Part shown: one piece after another, positions 50,713 to 58,042 of the stretch | Numbering within the stretch: position 1 is the first letter of the stretch | Layout of the letters: every line of letters starts with the position of its first letter | Assembly (NCBI RefSeq): GCF_002101965.1 | Contig: NZ_LQQA01000033.1 | Coordinates: 124,001-188,000 of the forward strand | Direction of reading: 5' to 3' | Length of the DNA: 64,000 bases | Origin: Mycolicibacterium wolinskyi | Lineage (GTDB): Bacteria > Actinomycetota > Actinomycetes > Mycobacteriales > Mycobacteriaceae | The notes under the pieces: generated by a model | The model's input: the letters and a program-made list of their open reading frames with translations, nothing else | Database searches by the model: none | Told to the model about the DNA's origin: nothing | Position numbers and translations under genes: made by a program

Positions 50713-52366
50713 GCTGGCGCAGGATCGCCTTCTTGTCGATCTTGCCGACCGCCGTCGTGGGCAGGCTCGGGACCGGGACGAGGACGTCGGGTTTCGCGTG
50801 TGCCGCCACACCGCGCTGCTCCAGATGCGTGTGCAGCTCGGCGAGCGTGACCGGCGGACCGGAGAACACGACGACCGCACAGACCTTTTCGCCGAGGAAC
50901 TCGTCGGGCAGCGGCACCGCGGCTGCCGACCAGACCGACGGATGCGTCAGCAGGTGCTCTTCCAGATCGAGCGCCGACACGTTCTCGCCGCTCCGCACGA
51001 TCACGTCTTTGACCCGCCCCGTCACCTCGATGTAGCCGGCCAGCGGACCCTCGGCGAACCGGCGCACGCGATCCCCGCTGCGGTAGAACCCCTCCGGGCT
51101 GAACGAGCGCTCATTGGCGCTCTCGGCGTTGAAATAACCGTTGATCGTGTACGGCCCGCGTACCAGCAGCTCGCCCTCGGTGCCGGGCGCGACCTCGTTG
51201 CCTTCCTCGTCGACGATGCGGATCTCGTCATCGGCCGACAAGGGCCTGCCCTGCGTCGCTTCGAGCACCTCGACCGGATCGCCGATCCGCGTGTAGTTGA
51301 GCAACCCCTCGGCCATCCCGAACACCTGCTGCAGACCCGGGGTGAGCGCGGTGCGGACGAGCGTGGCGTCCGGGGCGGCCAGCTTTGCGCCACCGACCTG
51401 CAGCAGCCGCAGGGACTTGGGTGCCAACGGCTCCCAGTCGCACGCCTGCGCCCACAACTTGGCCAGCGCGGGGACCAGAGCGGTGACGGTGACACCGTGA
51501 CGGTCGATGGCCGCGAACGCCGACTCGGGACTCGGGTCGGCCGTGAAGACCGTGGTGGCGCCGACGCTCAACGCGCCGAGCAGTCCCGGGCAGGCGAGCG
51601 GGAAGTTGTGGGCCGCGGGCAGCGCGACCAGATACACGTCGTCGCCGGTCAGCTCGCACAACGTGGCGCTCGCGGTGCAGTTGTAGACGTAGTCCTGGTG
51701 CGTGCGGGGGATCAGCTTGGGCGCACCGGTGGTTCCGCCGGACACCAGCAGCAGTGCCGGTGACGCCGGATCGGGGTCGATCGCGGGCGGTGCGTCCGAC
51801 GATTCACGCGACACGGCCGACCAGGACAGGAATTCGGCCGGCTCGCCGTCGACGAGCACGTGGCGCACGCCGGGGTGCGACGCGACGAGCTCGCGTGCCA
51901 TCTCCCGATAGTCGAAACCACCCGCCACATCCGCGATCACCAACCCGACGGCGCCGCCCACGTCGACGAAGTGCGTGAGCTCGGCGAGCCGATGGCCGGG
52001 CAGGCACATGATGGGGACGGCGCCCGCGCGCAACAGGCCGAACAACGCGACGGCGAACTCCGCCGAGTTGGGCAATTGCACGAGCACGCGGTCTCCCGGC
52101 CGGATGCCGAGGCCCGCGATCCCGGCGGCGGCGCGGTCGGCCCGGGCGTCCAATTCGGCGTAGCTGTAAGACTTCCCGGCATCGGCGACAGCGACGCGAT
52201 CCGGCCACTCGGCAGCGGCGTCGCGCAGTACCGAATCGAGTAGCCGGTCGGTCCAATATCCCGCCGCCCGGTAGGCCTCGGCGCGGTCGGCCGGAAAAGA
52301 CGTGAATCCCTGCAGCAACGTCGACTGAGCTGCGGATTCGGATGGCTGGGGAGTGGTCAGAGTCAC
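50699..52366 (-). CDS. mbtA: Salicyl-AMP ligase MbtA
   Basis: A 555-residue stand-alone adenylation enzyme starting at GTG 52366. ANL motifs: LLLVSGGTTGAPKLIPRTHQDYVYN (A3), LQQVFGMAEGLLNYTRIGD (A5), FYRSGDRVRR (A7), GYIEVTGRVKDVIVRSGENVSALDLEEHL (A8) and TAVGKIDKKAILRQL with the catalytic Lys. It activates salicylate and loads it on the aryl carrier domain of MbtB. Transcribed divergently from mbtB across two iron boxes. Confidence 0.96.
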   Translation of the reverse strand: MTLTTPQPSESAAQSTLLQGFTSFPADRAEAYRAAGYWTDRLLDSVLRDAAAEWPDRVAVADAGKSYSYAELDARADRAAAGIAGLGIRPGDRVLVQLPNSAEFAVALFGLLRAGAVPIMCLPGHRLAELTHFVDVGGAVGLVIADVAGGFDYREMARELVASHPGVRHVLVDGEPAEFLSWSAVSRESSDAPPAIDPDPASPALLLVSGGTTGAPKLIPRTHQDYVYNCTASATLCELTGDDVYLVALPAAHNFPLACPGLLGALSVGATTVFTADPSPESAFAAIDRHGVTVTALVPALAKLWAQACDWEPLAPKSLRLLQVGGAKLAAPDATLVRTALTPGLQQVFGMAEGLLNYTRIGDPVEVLEATQGRPLSADDEIRIVDEEGNEVAPGTEGELLVRGPYTINGYFNAESANERSFSPEGFYRSGDRVRRFAEGPLAGYIEVTGRVKDVIVRSGENVSALDLEEHLLTHPSVWSAAAVPLPDEFLGEKVCAVVVFSGPPVTLAELHTHLEQRGVAAHAKPDVLVPVPSLPTTAVGKIDKKAILRQLTDG

Positions 52367-52406
52367 GACGAGGCACCTCGGGGTAGGCGTATTCGGTCAC
52401 CCGAAT

Positions 52407-52425
52407 ATAGGGTAGCCTCCACGAA
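52407..52425. promoter_or_regulatory. Second IdeR box in the mbtA-mbtB intergenic region
   Basis: ATAGGGTAGCCTCCACGAA agrees with the 19-bp IdeR consensus at about 13 positions and lies 20 bp from the stronger box. Paired boxes here are also known in M. tuberculosis. Confidence 0.55.
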
Positions 52426-52426
52426 G

Positions 52427-52445
52427 TTAGGACAGCCTGTGCTAA
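52427..52445. promoter_or_regulatory. IdeR iron box between mbtA and mbtB
   Basis: TTAGGACAGCCTGTGCTAA is a near-perfect palindrome (TTAG-ACAG-C-CTGT-CTAA) and agrees with the IdeR consensus at 13 of 19 positions. It sits 17 bp before the mbtB start. Confidence 0.85.
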
Positions 52446-52462
52446 TCGTTCGGGAGGCCATT

Positions 52463-55400
52463 GTGGGCGACGTCGCTGTTGCGAATTCGCAGACCATCAG
52501 GGAGGCGGTGGCCGACCTTCTCGGTGTCGACGGCGATGCTGTCGATCCCGACGCCGATCTGATCGGCCAGGGCCTTGACTCCATCCGAATGATGTCACTT
52601 GCGGGCCGCTGGCGTCGACAGGGGATCGACATCGATTTCGCGTCGCTGGCCGCCACGCCGACGGTGTCGGCATGGGCCGAGCTGGTGGCGGCGCGGACGA
52701 CCGAATCGAATGCCGGTGCTGCGCAGGATGATTCGCCGCAGTCGACCACTGATCCCAGCGCAGATCCCGATGCCGGCGAGCCCTTCCCGCTGGCGCCGAT
52801 GCAGCACGCGATGTGGGTCGGGCGCGAAGGCGATCAGCAGCTCGGCGGGGTGGCCGGCCACCTCTACGTCGAATTCGACGGCGACGGCGTCGATCCCGAG
52901 CGGCTGCAGCGCGCGGCCACGGCGCTGGCCGAGCGGCACCCGATGCTGCGGGTCGAGTTCCTTCCGGACGGCACGCAACGCATCGCGGCGCCGGGCCGCC
53001 AGTATCCCGTCACGATCGAGGACCTGCGTGATGCATCGCCCGATGAGGTCGCCGAGCGGCTCTCGGTGATCGAACGCTCCAAGTCCCACCAGCAACTGCA
53101 CGGCGAGGTTTTCGAACTCACGCTGTCGCTGCTGCCCGGCGGCGCCACCCGGCTGCATGTCGACCTCGACATGCAGGCCGCCGACGCCATGAGCTACCGC
53201 ACGCTGATGGCCGATCTGGCCGCGCTGTACGACGGGGCGCAACTGCCGCCCCTCGGCTACACCTACCGCGAGTACCGGCTGGCCACTCCCGAGGCGTCGG
53301 ATGCACACGAGGCCGACCGCAAGTGGTGGGCCGAGCGGATCGCCGACCTGCCCGACCCGCCGAGGCTGCCGCTGGTGCCGGTCGCCGAACAGGCCGACCC
53401 GCACCACACCACGCGTCGCCACCACTGGCTGGACCCTGAAACCCGCGACGCGCTTTACGCCGCGGCGCGCAAACGGGGAATCACCCCGGCGATGGCGCTC
53501 GCGGCGTCGTTCGCCGACGCCCTGGCCGGCTGGTCGGCCGATTCCCGGTTCCTGCTCAACGTGCCGCTGTTCGGCCGCGAGCAGCGCCACCCCGACGTCG
53601 ACAAGCTCGTCGGAGACTTCACCTCGTCGCTGCTGCTCGGCATCGATCTGGACGGCACCGCAAACGCGGCCGAGCGCGCCAGGGCCGTGCAGGAGACGTT
53701 CCACGCCGCCGCCGGACACGCGAACTACCCGGGGTTGTCGGTCCTGCGCGATCTGGGCCGTCATCGCGGCACCCAGGTGCTGGCCCCGGTGGTCTACACG
53801 AGCGCGCTCGGCCTCGGCGAGTTGTTCGCCGCCGAGGTCACCGAAACCTTCGGCAAGCCTGTCTGGATCAACTCGCAAGGGCCGCAGGTGCTGCTCGACG
53901 CGCAGGTCACCGAATTCGACGGCGGCGTGCTGGTGAACTGGGATGTGCGCGAAGACGCATTCCGGCCCGGGGTGATCGACGCGATGTTCGCGCGCCACAT
54001 CGCCGAGCTGCGCAGGCTCGCCACCGACGACACGTCGTGGGAGGCGCCGTCGCTGCCGCTGCTGAGCGAATCGCAGCGCGCCGTGCGGGATGCGGCGAAC
54101 GCTCGGACCGCCGCGCCGACCGGCTATGCGTTGCACGAGGGCTTCTTCGCCCAGGCCGCGGCCCGACCGGATGCCGTCGCGGTGATCGGGTCGGCAGGCG
54201 AGCTCACCTATGCCGAGCTCCGGGAGCGGGTGCTCGCCGTCGCGGCCGCGCTGCGGGTCGCGGGTATCCGCACGGGTGAGAGTGTCGCGGTGATGGGCCC
54301 CAAGGGGCCCGACCAGATCACCGCGCTGCTCGCGATCCTGGCCGCCGGTGCGGTCTACGTGCCGGTCGGTGTCGACCAACCCGCCGAGCGGGCCGAGCGG
54401 ATGCTGAAGAACGGCGACGTCCGGATGGCATTGTTTTGCGGCGACGGACCGCCCACCTGGCTGCCCGCCCTGACCGTGGCCGAGGCCATCCGCGTCGGCT
54501 CGCGCGCCGACGAAATCGAGCCGGCCGCAACCGATCCCAACGAACTGGCCTACATCCTGTTCACGTCGGGTTCCACCGGTGAACCGAAGGGTGTCGAGGT
54601 CACCCACGACGCCGCGATGAACACCATCGAAGCGCTCAACGGATACTTCGGGGTCGGCCCGGCCGACAGTGTGCTGGCGCTCTCTCATCTGGAATGCGAC
54701 CTGTCGGTCCTTGACGTGTTCGGCACGCTGACGGCCGGTGCCACGATCGTGGTCGTCGACGAGGGCGATCGCCGCAACCCCGACCACTGGGTCGAGCAGA
54801 TCAACACGCACGGCGTCACGGTCCTCAACTTCCTGCCCGGCTGGCTGGAGATGCTCGTCGAGGTCGCGGGTTCGGCCAAGACCGGACTGCCCTCGGTGCG
54901 TGCGGTGCCGACCGGCGGTGACTGGGTGCGCACCACCATGGTGCGCAAGCTGCAGGCGCTGGCGCCGGGCGTGCGGTTGACCGGTTTGGGTGGCGCCACC
55001 GAAACCGCCGTGCACGCAACGCTTTACGAGGCCGGTGAGCTGCCGGACGAGTGGGCCGCCGTGCCGTACGGCAAGCCGTTCGCCAACAACGCGTGCCGCG
55101 TGGTCAACGCCGCGGGCGAGGACTGCCCGGACTGGGTGCCGGGTGAACTGTGGTTCGCCGGACGCGGTATCGCACGCGGTTACCGCGGCACGCCCGACCT
55201 CACCGCCGACCGGTTCGTGACCTACTGCGGCCGGACGTGGTACCGCAGCGGGGATCTCGCGCGGTACTGGCCCGACGGCACGCTGGAGTTCGTCGGCCGC
55301 GCCGACCACCGCGTCAAGATCAGCGGCTACCGCATCGAACTCGGCGACGTCGAGGCCGCACTGCAGCGACTGCCCGGTGTGCATGCCGCCGTCGCGGCGA

Positions 55401-55972
55401 TCGTTCCGGTGTCCGGGACCGACATGCTCGCCGCCGTGATCGGACGCGACGAGGCCACCACCACGGCTGCCGACCTGCGTGCCGGGCTCGCGGAACTCGT
55501 ACCGCCGCACATGGTTCCGCGGCACTTCGAGCTCGTCGACCAGATCCCGTTCACCGCAGGCGGCAAGACCGACCGCCGCGCGGTGGCCCGGATGCTGGCC
55601 GACGCGGTCGACGGTGCGCAGCGCCGCAGTACGCGTGCGCCGTCGACGGTCCTGGAACGCGCCCTGGCCACGATCATGGCCGAGCTGCTCGCGGTGACCG
55701 AACTCGGTGTCGACGAGGACTTCTTCGAACTCGGCGGCGATTCGGTGCTGGCCACCGCGGCCGTCGCCCGAATCCGCGACTGGCTGGACACGCCGACCGT
55801 CATGGTGCCCGACGTCTTCGCGACCAGGACGGTCGAGAAGCTCGCGACCCGCCTGACGGCGCGGGAGGCGGGTAGTGATCGCCTCGACCAGGTCGCCGAG
55901 TTGTATCTGGAGGTAGCCAACATGGACGACGCCGACGTGATGTCCGCACTCGACACCGCCGCGACACCGTGA
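52463..55972 (+). CDS. mbtB: Mycobactin synthase MbtB (ArCP-Cy-A-PCP), no thioesterase domain
   Basis: 1169 residues from GTG 52463 (CGGGAGG 5 bp upstream; the open frame begins at 52439). Domains in order: aryl carrier with Ser about 40 in QGLDSIRMM; cyclisation domain (about 95-540) with the DxxxxD motif DMQAAD near 236; adenylation domain with YILFTSGSTGEPKGVEV near 700 and WYRSGDLARY; peptidyl carrier with Ser about 1094 in ELGGDSVLATA. It joins salicylate to Ser (or Thr) and closes the oxazoline ring. M. tuberculosis MbtB has about 240 more residues, a C-terminal thioesterase; here that is the next gene. Confidence 0.95.
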   Translation: MGDVAVANSQTIREAVADLLGVDGDAVDPDADLIGQGLDSIRMMSLAGRWRRQGIDIDFASLAATPTVSAWAELVAARTTESNAGAAQDDSPQSTTDPSADPDAGEPFPLAPMQHAMWVGREGDQQLGGVAGHLYVEFDGDGVDPERLQRAATALAERHPMLRVEFLPDGTQRIAAPGRQYPVTIEDLRDASPDEVAERLSVIERSKSHQQLHGEVFELTLSLLPGGATRLHVDLDMQAADAMSYRTLMADLAALYDGAQLPPLGYTYREYRLATPEASDAHEADRKWWAERIADLPDPPRLPLVPVAEQADPHHTTRRHHWLDPETRDALYAAARKRGITPAMALAASFADALAGWSADSRFLLNVPLFGREQRHPDVDKLVGDFTSSLLLGIDLDGTANAAERARAVQETFHAAAGHANYPGLSVLRDLGRHRGTQVLAPVVYTSALGLGELFAAEVTETFGKPVWINSQGPQVLLDAQVTEFDGGVLVNWDVREDAFRPGVIDAMFARHIAELRRLATDDTSWEAPSLPLLSESQRAVRDAANARTAAPTGYALHEGFFAQAAARPDAVAVIGSAGELTYAELRERVLAVAAALRVAGIRTGESVAVMGPKGPDQITALLAILAAGAVYVPVGVDQPAERAERMLKNGDVRMALFCGDGPPTWLPALTVAEAIRVGSRADEIEPAATDPNELAYILFTSGSTGEPKGVEVTHDAAMNTIEALNGYFGVGPADSVLALSHLECDLSVLDVFGTLTAGATIVVVDEGDRRNPDHWVEQINTHGVTVLNFLPGWLEMLVEVAGSAKTGLPSVRAVPTGGDWVRTTMVRKLQALAPGVRLTGLGGATETAVHATLYEAGELPDEWAAVPYGKPFANNACRVVNAAGEDCPDWVPGELWFAGRGIARGYRGTPDLTADRFVTYCGRTWYRSGDLARYWPDGTLEFVGRADHRVKISGYRIELGDVEAALQRLPGVHAAVAAIVPVSGTDMLAAVIGRDEATTTAADLRAGLAELVPPHMVPRHFELVDQIPFTAGGKTDRRAVARMLADAVDGAQRRSTRAPSTVLERALATIMAELLAVTELGVDEDFFELGGDSVLATAAVARIRDWLDTPTVMVPDVFATRTVEKLATRLTAREAGSDRLDQVAELYLEVANMDDADVMSALDTAATP

Positions 55973-56718
55973 CCGGGTCGGATACGCAGCTCACCTTCAA
56001 GCCCTGGATCAAGCGGTATCCGGGGGACGACCCGGCCGCCAAACCGACGCTGGTGTTCCCGCACGCCGGCGGAGCCGCCGTGGCCTACCGATCGATCGGA
56101 AACGCTTTGGCAGCAGCGGGTTCCGACGCCTACGTCATGCAGTACCCGAAACGCGGCGACCGGATGGCACACCCGGCACCCGGCACGGTCGACGCCCTCG
56201 CGCGTGATCTGTTCGAGGCGGGGGACTGGTCGCAACTGGGCCCGCTGCGGCTGTTCGGACATTGCATGGGCGCTGTGGTGGCGTTCGAGTTCGCGCGCGT
56301 CGCCGAGCGCAACGGCGTCGCGGTCGACGCGCTCTGGGTTTCGGCGAGCGAGGCGCCCTCGGCGGTGGCCGCGTCGCCTGCGCTGCCGATGGCCGAGTCC
56401 GAGATCATCGCCGAGATGGTCGATCTCGGTGGCACCGATCCGCAGCTGCTCGCCGACGAGGACTTCGTCGAACTGCTGCTGATGGCGGTGCGTGCCGACT
56501 ACGAGGCCTTCAACCGTTACGCGTGCGACACCGACGTGACGATCGCGGCCGACATCTACGCGATCGGCGGCGAGCGCGACCATCGCATCAGCGAGGACAT
56601 GTTGCGGCGCTGGGAGATTCACACCGGCGGCGCGTTCACGCTCTCGATGTTCGACGGCGGACACTTCTTCATCAACGAGTACACCGAGGACGTGGCGGAG
56701 CTTGTCAATGAGCTCTAG
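55969..56718 (+). CDS. mbtT: Type II thioesterase of the mycobactin cluster
   Basis: A 249-residue alpha/beta hydrolase: LVFPHAGGAAVAYRSIGNAL, catalytic nucleophile in LFGHCMGAVVAFEFARVAE, where the usual Ser of GHSMG is replaced by Cys, and a C-terminal His in FDGGHFFINEYTEDV. It overlaps mbtB by GTGA and mbtC by 11 bp. It corresponds to the thioesterase fused to MbtB in M. tuberculosis. It may release or edit chains on MbtB. A Cys nucleophile is unusual but occurs in a minority of these enzymes. Confidence 0.88.
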   Translation: MTGSDTQLTFKPWIKRYPGDDPAAKPTLVFPHAGGAAVAYRSIGNALAAAGSDAYVMQYPKRGDRMAHPAPGTVDALARDLFEAGDWSQLGPLRLFGHCMGAVVAFEFARVAERNGVAVDALWVSASEAPSAVAASPALPMAESEIIAEMVDLGGTDPQLLADEDFVELLLMAVRADYEAFNRYACDTDVTIAADIYAIGGERDHRISEDMLRRWEIHTGGAFTLSMFDGGHFFINEYTEDVAELVNEL

Positions 56719-58042
56719 CGGGCAGGTGCCCCACCCCGGTGCCACCGATCCGGTGGTGATCGTGGGCATGGCGCTCGAGGCGCCCGGCGGGATCGAAACC
56801 GCGGACCAATACTGGGCGTTGCTGTCCGAACAGCGCGAGGCGCTCGGTCGGTTCCCGGCCGACCGCGGTTGGGCGATCGGTGACCTGCTTGACGGCTCAC
56901 GCCGCGACGGGTTCAAACCGATCCACGATCTCGGCGGCTTCCTGTCCAGCGCGGCGACATTCGATCCTGCGTTCTTCGGAATCTCACCGCGCGAAGCGGT
57001 CGCGATGGACCCCCAGCAGCGGGTCGCGCTGCGGATGGCGTGGCGCGCACTGGAGAACACCGGCATCAACCCCGATGACGTCGCCGGCCATGACGTCGGC
57101 TGCTACATCGGTGCGTCCTATCTTGAGTACGGCCCAGAACTCGCCGAGTTCTCCCACCACAGCGGCCATCTGATCACCGGAACGTCACTGGGCGTGATCT
57201 CGGGACGGATCGCGTACACACTCGACCTGGCCGGGCCTGCGCTCACCATCGACACGTCCTGCTCGTCGGCGCTCACCGCCTTCCACACCGCGGTCGGCGC
57301 GGTGCGTGCCGGCGACTGCGACATGGCGCTGACCGGCGGCGTCTGCGTGATGGGCACACCCGGATACTTCGTCGAATTCTCCAAGCAACACGCGCTGTCC
57401 GACGACGGACACTGCCGGCCCTACAGTGCCCATGCCAGCGGCACGGTGTGGGCCGAAGGCGCCGCGATGTTCGTGCTGCAGCGCAAATCGGCCGCGGTGC
57501 GCGACCGTCGCCGCATCCTGGCCGAGGTGCGCGCCACCACGGTCAACCAGGACGGCCGGACCACCGGGCTGACCGCACCGAGTGGCGCCGCGCAGCAGCG
57601 GCTGTTCAGCAAGGCCATCGAGCAGGCCGGGGTGCGGCCCGAGGACGTCGGCATGATCGAAGGCCACGGCACGGGAACCCGCCTCGGTGACCGCACCGAA
57701 CTGCGTTCACTCGTGCAGACCTACGGGGCCACCGACCCCGGGGCCGGTGCGGTGCTGGGCTCCGTCAAATCCAACGTCGGCCACTCGCAGGCCGCCGCAG
57801 GCGGGCTCGGCCTCGCCAAGGTCCTGATCGCGGCACAACGTGCGGCGATTCCGGCCACCCTGCACGTCGACGAGCCGAGCCGCGAAATCGACTGGGACTC
57901 ACAGGGGTTGCGCCTCGCGAGGAAGCTGACGCAGTGGCCCGCCGTCAACAACGAACGGATCGGCGCGGTGTCCGCGTTCGGGATGAGCGGTACCAACGCG
58001 CATGCGATCGTCGCGGTACCCGACGACGGTGAGGCCGCGTGA
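56708..58042 (+). CDS. mbtC: Mycobactin polyketide synthase subunit MbtC (ketosynthase)
   Basis: 444 residues from ATG 56708, the length of M. tuberculosis MbtC; a TTG at 56702 is also open. A single ketosynthase domain: FFGISPREAVAMDPQQRVALRMAWRALENTG, the active Cys in TIDTSCSSALTAFH (about 185), His in IEGHGTGTRLGDRTE and the second His in SVKSNVGHSQAAAG. It supplies the condensation step for the beta-hydroxy acid unit, together with MbtD on a separate chain. It overlaps the thioesterase and mbtD genes. Confidence 0.95.
   Translation: MSSSGQVPHPGATDPVVIVGMALEAPGGIETADQYWALLSEQREALGRFPADRGWAIGDLLDGSRRDGFKPIHDLGGFLSSAATFDPAFFGISPREAVAMDPQQRVALRMAWRALENTGINPDDVAGHDVGCYIGASYLEYGPELAEFSHHSGHLITGTSLGVISGRIAYTLDLAGPALTIDTSCSSALTAFHTAVGAVRAGDCDMALTGGVCVMGTPGYFVEFSKQHALSDDGHCRPYSAHASGTVWAEGAAMFVLQRKSAAVRDRRRILAEVRATTVNQDGRTTGLTAPSGAAQQRLFSKAIEQAGVRPEDVGMIEGHGTGTRLGDRTELRSLVQTYGATDPGAGAVLGSVKSNVGHSQAAAGGLGLAKVLIAAQRAAIPATLHVDEPSREIDWDSQGLRLARKLTQWPAVNNERIGAVSAFGMSGTNAHAIVAVPDDGEAA

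Noticed and set aside
52595..55525. 976-codon ORF antisense to mbtB
   Set aside because: Low-complexity translation without domains, opposite a complete NRPS gene.
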